Of a stretch of 64,000 nucleotides of DNA, positions 43,806-53,788 are shown one piece after another. How positions within the stretch are numbered: the first letter of the stretch is position 1; each line of letters starts with the position of its first letter. This stretch comes from Streptomyces sp. WMMB303. Its GTDB lineage: Bacteria > Actinomycetota > Actinomycetes > Streptomycetales > Streptomycetaceae. Position numbers and translations under genes: made by a program. Below the pieces are notes generated by a model. That model saw only the letters and a list, made by a program, of their open reading frames with translations. It had not been told where the DNA came from and did no database searches. The stretch lies in contig NZ_JARKIN010000001.1 of the NCBI RefSeq assembly GCF_029351045.1, forward strand, positions 434,001 to 498,000, written 5' to 3'.

Positions 43806-45386
43806 ATGGCACAGGACGATCCGACCGGCAGTCACCCCGCACGGCGGGCCCTACTGCGCGGCACGGCGGGCGCGGGCGCGGCGCTGTCGCTGCCGCTGCT
43901 CGGCGCCGCCGCCCCCGCGCAGGCGCGGCGCGGCAGGCCGTCAGCGGACTGGGGCGTGCAGACGGGCGACGTGACGGCGTCCTCCGGTCTGGTGTGGGTG
44001 CGCGCGGACCGCCGGGCGCGGATGGTGGTGGAGACATCAGCGACCGAGAACTTCCGCAACCCGAAACGATGGCTCGGTCCGGTGGTGGGAGCGGAGACCG
44101 ACTTCACCGGCCGCACCGCGCTGCACGGGCTGCCCGCGGGCGAGCAGATCCACTACCGGGTGCTCCTGTCCGACCCGGACGATCCGCGGCGCGCGGGCCG
44201 GCCGGTGCACGGAACCTTCCGCACGGCACCGGCGCGCCGGCACGATGTGCGCTTCCTGTGGTCGGGCGACCTGGCCGGGCAGGGCTGGGGCATCAACCCC
44301 GACCGGGGCGGATATCCGATCTTCGACCGGATGCGGCGGCTGGATCCGGACTTCTTCCTCAACAGCGGCGACACGATCTACGCCGACTCCCCCATCCAGG
44401 AGCGGGTGGAGCTGCCGGACGGCAGCATCTGGCGGAACGTCACCACCGAGGAGAAGTCCAAGGTGGCCGAGACGCTGGCGGAGTTCAGGGGAAACTTCCG
44501 CTACAACCTGCTGGCCCGGAACCTGCGCCGGTTCAACGCGCAGGTTCCCTCGATCGTGCAATGGGACGACCACGAGGTGCTCAACAACTGGTACCCGGGC
44601 GAGATCCTGGACGACGACCGCTACACCGAGAAGGACGTCTCCACCCTCGCGGCGCGCTCGCTGCGGGCCTTCGGCGAGTACTTCCCGGTCGGCACCCTGC
44701 CGCCCGGTGACGAGGACGGGCGCGTCCACCGGGTGGTGCGGCACGGTCCGCTGCTGGACGTGTTCGTGCTGGACATGCGGGCCCACCGGAACGCGAACTC
44801 GCCCGGCCGCAGCACCGACGACCGCCAGGGCATCCTGGGCGAGCGGCAGTTGCGGTGGCTCAAGCGGGAGCTGTCGCGCTCGCGCGCGGTGTGGAAGGTG
44901 ATCGCCTCGGACATGCCGCTGGGCCTTGTCGTACCGGACGGCAGTACCGACTTCGAGGCCGTCGCCCAGGGCGATCCGGGCGCTCCGCTGGGCCGGGAGC
45001 TGCAGATCGCCGAACTGCTGCGGCACATCAAGCACCACCGCGTCACCGGCACGGTGTGGCTCACCACGGACGTGCACTACACCAGCGCGCAGCGGTACGA
45101 CCCCGGGCGCGCCGCCTTCGGGGACTTCGCCCCGTTCTGGGAGTTCGTCTCCGGACCGCTGAACGCGGGCGGGTTCAGGGCGCTGAAGCTGGACGGCACC
45201 TTCGGGCCCGAGCAGCGGTTCATCCGGGCCCCGGAGCGCGCCAACACCCCGCCGAGCGAGGGAGGGCAGCACTTCGGGCAGGTGGACATCGACGGCTCCA
45301 CCGGGGAGCTCACCGTTCGGCTGCGCGAGGAGAGCGGCGCGGTGCTGTTCACCAAGACGCTCCGGCCCGGCCGGGTGGGCCAGTGA
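43806..45386 (+). CDS. phoD: Tat-exported PhoD-type alkaline phosphatase
   Basis: A 526-residue secreted phosphodiesterase/phosphatase that frees phosphate from organic esters outside the cell. The signal ARRALLRGTAGAGAALSL is a twin-arginine (Tat) type. Metal-ligand segments WSGDLAG, NSGDTIYAD, WDDHEVLNNW and the late DVHYTS match the PhoD family, which binds Fe3+ and Ca2+. Start ATG 43806 has GAGGAGG 6 bases upstream. Genes of this type are usually under PhoP control; no certain PHO box was found by eye. The DUF1990 gene follows after 18 bases. Confidence 0.93.
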   Translation: MAQDDPTGSHPARRALLRGTAGAGAALSLPLLGAAAPAQARRGRPSADWGVQTGDVTASSGLVWVRADRRARMVVETSATENFRNPKRWLGPVVGAETDFTGRTALHGLPAGEQIHYRVLLSDPDDPRRAGRPVHGTFRTAPARRHDVRFLWSGDLAGQGWGINPDRGGYPIFDRMRRLDPDFFLNSGDTIYADSPIQERVELPDGSIWRNVTTEEKSKVAETLAEFRGNFRYNLLARNLRRFNAQVPSIVQWDDHEVLNNWYPGEILDDDRYTEKDVSTLAARSLRAFGEYFPVGTLPPGDEDGRVHRVVRHGPLLDVFVLDMRAHRNANSPGRSTDDRQGILGERQLRWLKRELSRSRAVWKVIASDMPLGLVVPDGSTDFEAVAQGDPGAPLGRELQIAELLRHIKHHRVTGTVWLTTDVHYTSAQRYDPGRAAFGDFAPFWEFVSGPLNAGGFRALKLDGTFGPEQRFIRAPERANTPPSEGGQHFGQVDIDGSTGELTVRLREESGAVLFTKTLRPGRVGQ

Positions 45387-45404
45387 ACCGGGCCGGGTGA
45401 CGCC

Positions 45405-45923
45405 GTGACCGCACCGCGGGCCGAGTACAGCTACGCGCCGGTCGGCCGTACCGCGTACGGCGTGACCCCGCCCGGATTCCGCGCGCTGCGGGTCCGCACC
45501 CGGCTCGGTACCGGCGGAGCCGTCTTCGCGGCGGCCGCGCGGGCGCTGCTGGAGTGGCGCATGCACCGTGCGATGGGGGTCGGCGTCGAGGCGGCGGCCG
45601 ACCGCGCCGCACCCGGTGTGCGGGTGACGGTCGGCCTGGGCGTGGGAGCGCTGCGGGTGGGCGGACCGTGCCGAGTGGTGTGGGCCGTCGAGGAGGAGCG
45701 GCGCGCCGGATGGGCGTACGGAACGCTGCCGGGCCACCCGCAGCGCGGCGAGGAGGCCTTTCTGGTCGAACACGCGCCCGATGACAGCGTCCGGCTGACC
45801 GTGCGGGCTTACAGCGTGCCCGCGGTGTGGTGGACGCGGGCGGCGGGGCCCGTGCTGCCGGTGGTGCAGCGGGGCTACGCCCTCCGGTGCGGACAGGTGC
45901 TGCGCAGGCTGGCCCGGGGGTGA
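45405..45923 (+). CDS. DUF1990 family protein
   Basis: A 172-residue protein of unknown function. Typical features are the start YSYAPVGRTAYGVTPPGF, then HRAMGVGVEA, and a late segment AYGTLPGHPQRGEEAFLVEH. No signal peptide or membrane segment. Start GTG 45405 lies 18 bases after the phoD stop, so the two are probably co-transcribed. A nested hairpin follows the gene. Confidence 0.85.
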   Translation: MTAPRAEYSYAPVGRTAYGVTPPGFRALRVRTRLGTGGAVFAAAARALLEWRMHRAMGVGVEAAADRAAPGVRVTVGLGVGALRVGGPCRVVWAVEEERRAGWAYGTLPGHPQRGEEAFLVEHAPDDSVRLTVRAYSVPAVWWTRAAGPVLPVVQRGYALRCGQVLRRLARG

Positions 45924-45983
45924 CAGGTGCGCTCCGCGGGATTCGGCCCGAGGTCCGCGGCACGGCCCCGGATGGCGTGCCGG

Positions 45984-46031
45984 GCCTGCCGTCGCACGCC
46001 CCTGCGCAAATGGGGCGTTTTCCCGGCAGGC
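45984..46031 (+). terminator. nested hairpin terminator with T-run
   Basis: Outer stem GCCTGCC/GGCAGGC (45984-45990 with 46025-46031) around inner stem ACGCCCC/GGGGCGT (45996-46002 with 46012-46018), the latter followed by TTT. One of the few T-tailed hairpins in the window. Confidence 0.7.
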
Positions 46032-46048
46032 ACTCCTTTTACGCACCT

Positions 46049-46058
46049 GTCATATGAC
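46049..46058 (+). promoter_or_regulatory. GTCATATGAC palindrome
   Basis: A 10-base perfect palindrome in an AT-rich stretch, 39 bases before the start of the ACT-GNAT gene. Possible operator or promoter part. Confidence 0.35.
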
Positions 46059-46097
46059 GTTCGTGGTCAGGCAATGACCGTCCGCGAGGGTGTGCGT

Positions 46098-47312
46098 ATG
46101 GCTGATGACCCTGCCGTGAGGAAGACGGACACCACGACCGGCGGCCCCGCGCGCCGCCGGCGGCGCGCGGCTTCGGCCGCTCGGCGCGGTCTGCGGGTCT
46201 GGCGCGTCCGGCCGGGCCGCGGCCGACGGGGACTGCGGGGCGCCGCGGCGGCGGTGCGGCGGTCCCCCGGCCGCGCCACCGCGCTGTGGCGGGTGCGCAC
46301 GACCGTGCGGGAGGAACCCGGCGCGCTCGCCCGGATCTGCGCCGCCCTGGCGGCGGGCGACGTCGACATCCTCACGCTCCAGACCCACCCGCTCGGCGAC
46401 CGCACGGTGGACGAATTCCTGCTGCGCGCATCCGACGCGGTGGAGCCGCGGGAACTGACCCGGCTGCTCTCCGAAGCGGGCGGTACCGACACCTGGGTGG
46501 AGCGGGCCGACGCGCACGACCTGGTGGACACCCCGACCCGGGTGCTCAACCTGGCCACCAGGGCGGCCCTGGACACGGCCGAACTCCCGTCGGCCCTGCG
46601 AGAGCTGCTGGGCCGCTGCTCGATCCGCTCGGTCCCCGGCGACACGCCCGCGGAAGGCGCGCTGGAAGGTACGCTGCTGCGCCTGCCCGACCCTGCCGGA
46701 GGAGAGATCGTCGTGGAACGGCACCATGTGCCCTTCACCCCCACCGAGTTCGCGCGGGCGCACGCGCTGGTGGAGCTGGACGCCCGGCTGGGGCGCCGCA
46801 CCCCGGGGAAGCGGCAGCCGCTCACTCTGCCCGGCGGCCGTGCCGTCACCATCCGGCGCGCCGACGAGGAAGACCTGGAGGCCGCGCTGGCCATGCATGC
46901 CCGCTGCTCGAAGCAGACGCTCACTCAGCGGTACCACGGCCCCGTCAAGGACGCCGACCGCTATCTGCGGCATCTGCTCTCTCCCCGGTTCGGCCGCACC
47001 CTGGCGGTGGAGTCGGCCGCGGGCGAGCTGGTGGCGCTCGGGCACCTGCTGTGGGACGGCGACGAGACCGAGGCGGCACTGCTGGTCGAGGACGACTGGC
47101 AGCACCGCGGCATCGGCACCGCCCTGCTGCGGCGGCTGACCGGCATGGCCCGCGAGGCCCGCTGCGAGAGCGTCTACGCGGTGACCCGGTCCTCCAACAC
47201 CGGCATGGTCGCGGCGATGCGCGGGCTGGGGCTGCCGCTGGACTACCAGATCGAGGAGGGCACGTTGGTGGTGACCACGACCCTGGTACCCGCCGCGGTC
47301 GCGCCCCGCTGA
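46098..47312 (+). CDS. ACT domain-GNAT acetyltransferase fusion
   Basis: A 404-residue protein with three parts. The first 60 residues are very basic (runs of Arg and Ala). An ACT-like domain follows (about 62-130; VRTTVREEPGALARICAALA, DVDILTLQTHP), a fold that binds amino acids to regulate enzymes. The C-terminal part (about 240-400) is a GNAT domain, with VEDDWQHRGIGTALLRRL as the acetyl-CoA loop. This suggests amino-acid control of protein acetylation, as known for related mycobacterial and Streptomyces lysine acetyltransferases. ATG 46098 has GAGGG upstream; ATG 46074 is possible. Confidence 0.85.
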   Translation: MADDPAVRKTDTTTGGPARRRRRAASAARRGLRVWRVRPGRGRRGLRGAAAAVRRSPGRATALWRVRTTVREEPGALARICAALAAGDVDILTLQTHPLGDRTVDEFLLRASDAVEPRELTRLLSEAGGTDTWVERADAHDLVDTPTRVLNLATRAALDTAELPSALRELLGRCSIRSVPGDTPAEGALEGTLLRLPDPAGGEIVVERHHVPFTPTEFARAHALVELDARLGRRTPGKRQPLTLPGGRAVTIRRADEEDLEAALAMHARCSKQTLTQRYHGPVKDADRYLRHLLSPRFGRTLAVESAAGELVALGHLLWDGDETEAALLVEDDWQHRGIGTALLRRLTGMAREARCESVYAVTRSSNTGMVAAMRGLGLPLDYQIEEGTLVVTTTLVPAAVAPR

Positions 47313-47422
47313 GCCCCTGCCCCGCCGCGGCGCCCGCCGGCCGCACCCGGGCGCCGGCCCCGTGCCCCACCCGGGTCGGCCCGGTGCTGACGGAACGGGT
47401 TCCGGCGTACGAGGATGGGCCC

Positions 47423-49135
47423 ATGTCCGATGCGATCAACACAGCGACCCCCGGCCCCCTGCCCCGCCAGGTGGCAGACACCTACGTCGACGCACTCGTC
47501 GAGCTCGACCCGCTCACCGGCACCTACCTCGGGGTGCCCGAGTGCCACGGCAGGCTGCCGGACTTCTCTCCCGCCGGGCAGGAGGCGACGGCCGTCCTGA
47601 ACCGCACCACGCTGGAGGAGCTGACCGCTGCGGAAGCCCGGCCGGGCGCCGAGAGCGACGAGGAGCGGCGCTGCGCCCGGCTGCTCCGCGAGCGGCTCAC
47701 CGCCGAACTGGCCGTCCACGAAGCCGGCGAGGGACTGCGCGCCGTGAGCAACCTGAACTCGCCGCTGCACGCGGTGCGCGGCATCTTCACGGTGATGCCC
47801 TCCGAGACGGAGGAGGACTGGCAGGCGGTCGCCGCCCGGATGCGGGCGATGCCGGTCGCGCTGGACGGATACCGGGCCTCGCTTGACGAGGGGCTCGCCC
47901 GGAAGCTGTACGCCGGGCCCCGCCAGGTCGCCACCGTGCTGGAACAGCTCGCGCAGTGGCTGGGCGAGAAGGACGCGGAGGACGACCGGGGCTGGTTCGC
48001 GGAGTTCGCCGGCGGCTGCCCCGACAGCCTCCGGTCGGAACTGGGCGAGGCTGCGGCCGAGGCCACCCGCGCCGTCGCTGAACTGCGCGACTGGCTGCGG
48101 GACGTGTACGCGCCGGGTGTCGCCGGCACACCGGAGACGGTGGGTCGCGAGCGGTACGCGCGCTGGGCGCGCTACTGGAACGGCGCGGACCTGGACCTGG
48201 AGGAGTCCTACCGCTACGGCTGGCAGGAGTTCCACCGGCTGCTGGCCGAGATGCGCACCGAGGCGGAGAAGATCCTGCCCGGCGCCCGGACCCCCTGGGA
48301 GGCACTGCGCCACCTGGACACCCACGGCGAGGCCGTGGAAGGCGTCGACGAGGTCCGCGAGTGGCTCCAGGCGCTGATGGACGAGGCGATCGCCGAACTG
48401 GACGGCACCCACTTCGAACTCGCCGAACCGGTACGCCGGGTGGAGGCCCGCATCGCCCCGACCGGCAGCGCGGCCGCGCCGTACTACACGCAGCCGTCGC
48501 TGGACTTCTCCCGGCCGGGCCGCACCTGGCTGCCGACCATGGGCGAGACCCGTTTCCCGGTCTACGACCTGGTCACCACCTGGTACCACGAGGGCGTGCC
48601 CGGACACCATCTGCAGCTCGCGCAGTGGACGTACGTCGCCGACAAGCTCTCCCGTTACCAGACGACCGTGGGCATGGTCAGCGCCAACGCCGAGGGCTGG
48701 GCGCTGTACGCCGAGCGGCTGATGGACGAGCTGGGCTTCCTGACCACGCCGGAGCGGCGGCTGGGCTATCTGGACGCGCAGATGATGCGCTCCACCCGGG
48801 TGATCGTCGACATCGGCATGCACCTGGAGCTGGAGATCCCCGCCGATTCGCCCTTCCACCCGGGCGAGCGGTGGACTCCGGAGCTGGCCCAGGAGTTCTT
48901 CGGCATGCACAGCGGGCGGCCCGCGGACTTCGTGGAGAGCGAGCTGGTGCGCTACCTGGGGATGCCGGGGCAGGCCATCGGCTACAAGCTGGGCGAACGT
49001 GCCTGGCTGGAGGGCCGCGCGGCCGCGCAGCGCGCGCACGGCGCCGCCTTCGACGCCAAGGCGTGGCACATGGCGGCCCTCTCCCAGGGCTCCCTCGGTC
49101 TCGACGACCTGGTGGCGGAGCTGTCCGCACTCTGA
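47423..49135 (+). CDS. DUF885 family protein, probable metallopeptidase
   Basis: A 570-residue cytosolic protein. The motif YHEGVPGHHLQ (His389 to His396) is the family's HExxxxHH zinc-site-like signature, and the later SANAEGWALYAERL carries another conserved Glu. The whole length matches the family. No signal peptide, so it acts in the cytosol or surface-bound without a classic leader. ATG 47423. The function of DUF885 proteins is not firmly known; peptidase activity is inferred from the motif. Confidence 0.88.
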   Translation: MSDAINTATPGPLPRQVADTYVDALVELDPLTGTYLGVPECHGRLPDFSPAGQEATAVLNRTTLEELTAAEARPGAESDEERRCARLLRERLTAELAVHEAGEGLRAVSNLNSPLHAVRGIFTVMPSETEEDWQAVAARMRAMPVALDGYRASLDEGLARKLYAGPRQVATVLEQLAQWLGEKDAEDDRGWFAEFAGGCPDSLRSELGEAAAEATRAVAELRDWLRDVYAPGVAGTPETVGRERYARWARYWNGADLDLEESYRYGWQEFHRLLAEMRTEAEKILPGARTPWEALRHLDTHGEAVEGVDEVREWLQALMDEAIAELDGTHFELAEPVRRVEARIAPTGSAAAPYYTQPSLDFSRPGRTWLPTMGETRFPVYDLVTTWYHEGVPGHHLQLAQWTYVADKLSRYQTTVGMVSANAEGWALYAERLMDELGFLTTPERRLGYLDAQMMRSTRVIVDIGMHLELEIPADSPFHPGERWTPELAQEFFGMHSGRPADFVESELVRYLGMPGQAIGYKLGERAWLEGRAAAQRAHGAAFDAKAWHMAALSQGSLGLDDLVAELSAL

Positions 49136-49255
49136 ACCGGCGCGCGGTGCTGCCGGACCGGTCCCGGGGCGGGGCCGGCAGCACCGGGCCGGGCGGTCGG
49201 GCGGTGCGTCGGTCCTGGTCGTCCGCGCGGGCCCGGCCGCCGTCCGGACCGCGGG

Positions 49256-52200
49256 TCAGGTGTCGGCCGGGGCGGCCCGGTGGCGCAGGGTGGAGCCTGC
49301 GCGTGCCTTGACGACCTCCAACTGGGCGGGCACCCGGCGGCGCAGGTCGGCCACATGGCTGACGATGCCGACGCAGCGGTCCCGCTCGCGCAGCGAGTCG
49401 AGGACGTCCAGCACCTCGTCCAGCGTCTGCTCGTCCAGACTGCCGAAGCCCTCGTCGATGAAGAGGGTCTCCAGCCGGGTGCCGCCGGCCTCCTCGGTCA
49501 CCACGTCGGCCAGCCCGAGGGCGAGGGCCAGCGAGGCGAAGAAGGTCTCGCCGCCGGAGAGGGTGGCGGTGTCCCGCTCGGCGCCCGTCCAGGCGTCCAC
49601 GACGTGCAGCCCGAGCCCGGACCTGCCCCGCCCGCCGGACCGTTCGTCGGAGTGCACGAGCGTGTAGCGGCCGCCGGACATCCGGCCGAGCCGCGCCGAG
49701 GCGGCGGCCGCGACCTGTTCGAGCCGGGCGGCCAGCACATAGGATTCCAGCCGCATCCGGCGCTCGTTCTCCGGTGAGGTGCCGGCGGCCAGCCCGGCCA
49801 GCCGGGCGACACGCTCGTAGGAGCCGCGCAACGGCGCCACCCGCCGGGCGCGCTCGGCGCCCCGTTCGCCCAGTCCGTCCAGCGCCTCCACCCGGCCGCG
49901 CGCGGCGTGCAGTTCGGCATCCGCGGCCCGGAGCCGTCCCTCGGCGGCCTCGGCGGCTGCCCGTGCCGCCTCCGGCTCTGCCGCGGGCCGGTCCGCGGCG
50001 GCGGCGAGCTCGGGGTCGGCCAGCTCCTCCGCCACGGCGGCCTCCTCGGCCTGCCGGCGCTCCAGCCGGGTGCGCAGCTCGCGCTGCCGGGGCTCGGGCA
50101 GCACGGCATCCTCCGCTTCCCCGGGTGCGGCGAAGCCGGCGCGGCCGGCCGCCTCCGACCGCTGCGCGGCGGCCTCGGTGAGCCGGTCGGCGGTGTGGGC
50201 GGCCGCCCTTACCGCCTCGGCGGTACGGGAGAGCAGCCCGACCCGGCGTTCCAGCTCGGCGCAGCGGGCGGCGACGCTGGGCGCTTCGCCGCGCGCCCTG
50301 GTCAGCCGCTCGGTGAGCGCTACCAGTTCACGCTGGAGTGCCTCCCGGGTCGAGGTGCGCGCGGCGGCGCGGCGCTCGGCCTCCTGGCGGGCCGCGGTCC
50401 GCTCGGCGTGCTCCCGCTCGGCGGCGGCCAGCGCCTCGCGGGCCTCATGGGTGCCGGACGCCTGGGCGCGGGCCCGCGCGTGCTCCTGCTCCAGGGCGGT
50501 GACGGCATCGGCCAGTTGCTCGGTGCCGCCGTCGGGCGCGCCCCCGGCGTCGGCTCCTTCCCCGGTCGCGTCGGCCGCTGCTTCGGCTGCCGCCTCGGTG
50601 CGGCTGTCGCGCAGTGCGGCCAGCCGCTGTTCGGCCGAGCGGTGGTGCTCGGCCGCCTGCTGCGAGCGGGCCAGCGCCTCCTCCTCTGCCGCCCGGTCCA
50701 CGTGGCCGGGCTCCGCGCGGGCCGGATCGGGGTGTTCGGTGGCGCCGCACACGGTGCAGGGGGCGCCCGCGGCCAGGTTCGCGGCGAGCTCCGCCGCGAT
50801 GCCGCGCAGTCGGCGCTCCCGCACCGCGAGCCAGTGCTCCTTGGCGTCGGCGGCCTCCTCGCGGGCCCGGCGCCGCACCTCGCGGGCCGACTCGATCTCG
50901 GCGTCCAGCCGGTCCCGGCGGTGCGCGGCCTGCAGGCGGGCGCGGGCGGGGTGCAGCCGGCCCGCCAGGTGTTCTGCGCGGGTGGCTGCCTCCAGTGCCT
51001 CGGCCACCCGCCGTTCGAGCCCGTGCCGCTGCTCCTCCCAGCCGGCCAGCCACTCCCCCGTCTCGCGGAGCAGGTCGTCGTCGGTCCGGGACTCGGCCTC
51101 CAGTCGGCGCAGTTCGGTCTCGATCGCGGCGGCGCGCGGTTCCTCCTCGCGGGTGACCCGCAGTGCCCCCAGTTCCTGCCGCAGTTCGCCTTCCAGTGCT
51201 GACAGCCGGTCGGGGCCGGCGTCGGTGAGGGTGTGCGGGAGGTCCGCGCGCGCCTCCCGTTCCGCGGTCCGGGCCCGGGCGTGTTCCTGCTGTGCGGTGC
51301 TGTGCAGCCGCAGCGCGGGCAGCACCGTGTCGGCAGCCTGCGCCCGCTCCAGCCGCTGCCGCTCCGCGTCCCGCTCCGCGGCGCCGGCCGCCAGCTCCTC
51401 GGCGCGCTGCCTGGCATGCGCGAAACGCTGCTGGGCGCGAGCCAGGTCCCGGACCGCTTCCAGCTCCCGGGCGGCCTCCGCGTGGCGTGCCCGGGCATGG
51501 TCCGCGGCGAGCGCTGCGGCGGTGCTGCGTTCCCGCGCATAGCTCCTGGCCTGCGCCGCCCAGGCCAGGACCGAGTCGGTCAGACCGGGGGCGCCGGGGG
51601 CGAGCGCGTCACGCGCGGGGGACTCGGCGGGCGGCGCCGCTTTGCCACGGGCGCCGCCGCGGGCGCGGACGCTTCCGCTGCCGCGGGTGTCCGGCGCCGA
51701 GCCGCGGGCCGGGCCGGTGCGCTGGCCGGGAAGCGGGTCGGGAAGGGTGTGCGCGGGTCCTTCGGCGAGCTCCGCGGGGTCGCCGACTGCCTGCCGCATC
51801 CGGTGGGCGAGGGCCAGCAGTTCCTCGTCGGCAGCGACGACCTCGCGCTGGGCGCTCTTGCGCATCCGCGCGAGTTCCTCCTCGACGGCGGCGAACCGGC
51901 CGGTGTCGAAGAGCCGGCCCAGCAGCTTCGCGCGGTCCTCGGCCCCGGAGCGCAGGAACCGGGCGAAGTCGCCCTGCGGCAGCAGCACGACCTGGCAGAA
52001 CTGTTCCTTGCTCATGCCGAGGGACTGCCCGATCTCCTCACCGATCTCCTGGTGGGAGCGGCTGAGCCCCTGCCACTGGGCTGCGGCCGGGTCCCAGGCG
52101 CGCAGTTCGCAGCGGGCGCGTTCGCGGGTGAGGCCGCTGCCCCGGGTCTTGGGCCGGAGCTGCTCGGGAGCGCGGGTGACCTCCAGCCGCCGGCCGGCGA

Positions 52201-52456
52201 CGGTGAGGTCGAGGACGACCTGGGTGCGCACGCGCGGATCCGCGTGGTCGCTGCGCAGGGTGCCGCCGGGCTGCTGACGGGCGCCGGGCACGCCGCCGTA
52301 GAGCGCGAAGCAGACGGCGTCCAGCACCGAGGTCTTGCCCGCGCCGGTGGCACCGTGCAGCAGGAACAGCCCGGCCGAGGAGAGCGTGTCGAAGTCCACG
52401 GTGTGCGTGCCGGCGAACGGGCCGAAGGCGGTGAGGGACAGTCGGTGGAGCCTCAA
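49256..52456 (-). CDS. sbcC: SbcC exonuclease subunit (SMC-like ATPase)
   Basis: With SbcD it forms the Mre11-Rad50 type nuclease that opens hairpins and trims DNA ends. The 1066-residue protein has Walker A GATGAGKTS (36-44), Q-loop region, long Ala/Arg/Glu coiled-coil arms with a hook CTVCG (zinc hook, near 570), the ABC signature LSGGETFFASLAL and Walker B LETLFIDEGFGSLD near the end. Start TTG 52456 overlaps the sbcD stop (TTGA). The frame stays open through sbcD in another register, which is not coding. Confidence 0.95.
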   Translation of the reverse strand: MRLHRLSLTAFGPFAGTHTVDFDTLSSAGLFLLHGATGAGKTSVLDAVCFALYGGVPGARQQPGGTLRSDHADPRVRTQVVLDLTVAGRRLEVTRAPEQLRPKTRGSGLTRERARCELRAWDPAAAQWQGLSRSHQEIGEEIGQSLGMSKEQFCQVVLLPQGDFARFLRSGAEDRAKLLGRLFDTGRFAAVEEELARMRKSAQREVVAADEELLALAHRMRQAVGDPAELAEGPAHTLPDPLPGQRTGPARGSAPDTRGSGSVRARGGARGKAAPPAESPARDALAPGAPGLTDSVLAWAAQARSYARERSTAAALAADHARARHAEAARELEAVRDLARAQQRFAHARQRAEELAAGAAERDAERQRLERAQAADTVLPALRLHSTAQQEHARARTAEREARADLPHTLTDAGPDRLSALEGELRQELGALRVTREEEPRAAAIETELRRLEAESRTDDDLLRETGEWLAGWEEQRHGLERRVAEALEAATRAEHLAGRLHPARARLQAAHRRDRLDAEIESAREVRRRAREEAADAKEHWLAVRERRLRGIAAELAANLAAGAPCTVCGATEHPDPARAEPGHVDRAAEEEALARSQQAAEHHRSAEQRLAALRDSRTEAAAEAAADATGEGADAGGAPDGGTEQLADAVTALEQEHARARAQASGTHEAREALAAAEREHAERTAARQEAERRAAARTSTREALQRELVALTERLTRARGEAPSVAARCAELERRVGLLSRTAEAVRAAAHTADRLTEAAAQRSEAAGRAGFAAPGEAEDAVLPEPRQRELRTRLERRQAEEAAVAEELADPELAAAADRPAAEPEAARAAAEAAEGRLRAADAELHAARGRVEALDGLGERGAERARRVAPLRGSYERVARLAGLAAGTSPENERRMRLESYVLAARLEQVAAAASARLGRMSGGRYTLVHSDERSGGRGRSGLGLHVVDAWTGAERDTATLSGGETFFASLALALGLADVVTEEAGGTRLETLFIDEGFGSLDEQTLDEVLDVLDSLRERDRCVGIVSHVADLRRRVPAQLEVVKARAGSTLRHRAAPADT

Positions 52457-53697
52457 CGGGCCACCGCCCGGGCACCGTCCCGGCTCGGGCGCCGGCCGTC
52501 GGCCGGAGTCCGCGCCGTGCCCGGGGCGGCCGACGCGTCCGGCTCGGCCTCGGCGACGCGGACGGCCTCCAGCGCCTGTCCGAGCATCTCGCGCTCCTCG
52601 GGCGCCGCCTGCTGCCCGGGGCGTACATGGCCGACGAAGTCCTCGGCGATCTGCCGGTCGGTGCGGCCGCTGAGCCGTACGGCGTAGGAGCGGGCGTCGC
52701 CGTCCTCCTCCCGGTCGGGCGCGAGGACGAGACTGACGGTGTGCGGGAAGCGCGCGGCCAGCCGGGCCATCGGGTCGTGCGGGCGGGCCGCGTCGGTGAG
52801 GGTGGCCTCCACCCAGGAGTCGGCGTGCTGCTCGAGGGCCGGATCCTCCAGCAGTTCCGCCAGCCTGCCGCGCAGCCGGGCGAGCGGCCGGGGGACGGGG
52901 CAGGGCAGCCGCTCGGCCGCCGGTTCGCCCGCGGGGCCGAGGTCGACCAGCCACATGGACTTCGGGTGCCCGGCCTCGGAGAACGAGTAGGCGATCGGGG
53001 TGCCGGAGTAGCGGATCCGCTCGGAGAGGGTCTGGCAGTTGTGCAGGTGGCCGAGCGCGACGTAGTCGATCCCCTCGAAGACCGAGGCGGGCACCGAGGC
53101 GACACCGCCGACGGTGATGTCGCGTTCGCTGTCGCAGACTTCGGCGCCGGTCACGAAGGCGTGGGCCAGCACGACGGAGCGCGTCCCGGCCGGACGGCCG
53201 GCGAGGTCCGCGCGGATCCGGTCCGTCGCTGCGCGGAGCACGGCGGTGTGGCCGCCGCGCTCCGCGCCGAGCGTCTCCCGCACCAGCGAGGGCTCCAGGT
53301 AGGGCACTCCGTAGACGGCCACCGGACCGCCGCCGTCGGCGGGTTCGAGGAGTACGGGAGTGCCGCACTCGCGGGGGTCGGTGCGCAGGTGGATCCCGGC
53401 GCGGCCGAGGAGTTTCGCACCGACCCCCAGCCGGCGTGCCGAGTCGTGGTTTCCGGAGATCATCACGGTGGGTACGCCGAGGTCCGCGAGGCGGGAGAGC
53501 GTCCGGTCGAACATCTCGACGGCGGCGAGAGAGGGGACCGCGCGGTCGTAGACGTCGCCGGAGACCAGCACGGCGTCCACCGCCCGCTCCTCGACGGTGG
53601 CGACCAGGTGGTCCAGGAAGGCGCGCTGGGCGTCGAGGAGGCTCACGCGGTGGAAGCTCCGGCCCAGATGCCAGTCCGAGGTGTGCAGCAGACGCAT
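52453..53697 (-). CDS. sbcD: SbcD exonuclease subunit (metallophosphoesterase)
   Basis: The 414-residue nuclease subunit, Mn2+ dependent. Phosphoesterase motifs in order: HTSDWHLG (5-12), VSGDVYDRA (46-54), SGNHDS (81-86), AHAFVTG and LGHLHNCQ. The C-terminal 60 residues are Ala/Arg/Pro-rich and variable. ATG 53697 has AAGG 9 bases upstream. It overlaps sbcC by 4 bases, the usual order in actinobacteria. Divergence or shared regulation with yigZ upstream is not evident. Confidence 0.95.
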   Translation of the reverse strand: MRLLHTSDWHLGRSFHRVSLLDAQRAFLDHLVATVEERAVDAVLVSGDVYDRAVPSLAAVEMFDRTLSRLADLGVPTVMISGNHDSARRLGVGAKLLGRAGIHLRTDPRECGTPVLLEPADGGGPVAVYGVPYLEPSLVRETLGAERGGHTAVLRAATDRIRADLAGRPAGTRSVVLAHAFVTGAEVCDSERDITVGGVASVPASVFEGIDYVALGHLHNCQTLSERIRYSGTPIAYSFSEAGHPKSMWLVDLGPAGEPAAERLPCPVPRPLARLRGRLAELLEDPALEQHADSWVEATLTDAARPHDPMARLAARFPHTVSLVLAPDREEDGDARSYAVRLSGRTDRQIAEDFVGHVRPGQQAAPEEREMLGQALEAVRVAEAEPDASAAPGTARTPADGRRPSRDGARAVAR

Positions 53698-53788
53698 GGT
53701 CAACGACCTTAAGGCCCACCACCGACATCGCGTGCCCGCGGGCCCGTTCCCCGGCCGCGCCGACCCGGCGGGCGCGCCGTGGGACGGC

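Noticed and set aside
49256..53728. A 1490-codon open frame across sbcC and sbcD
   Set aside because: Only the part from TTG 52456 shows SbcC features; the rest is a shadow of sbcD in another frame, kept open by high GC.
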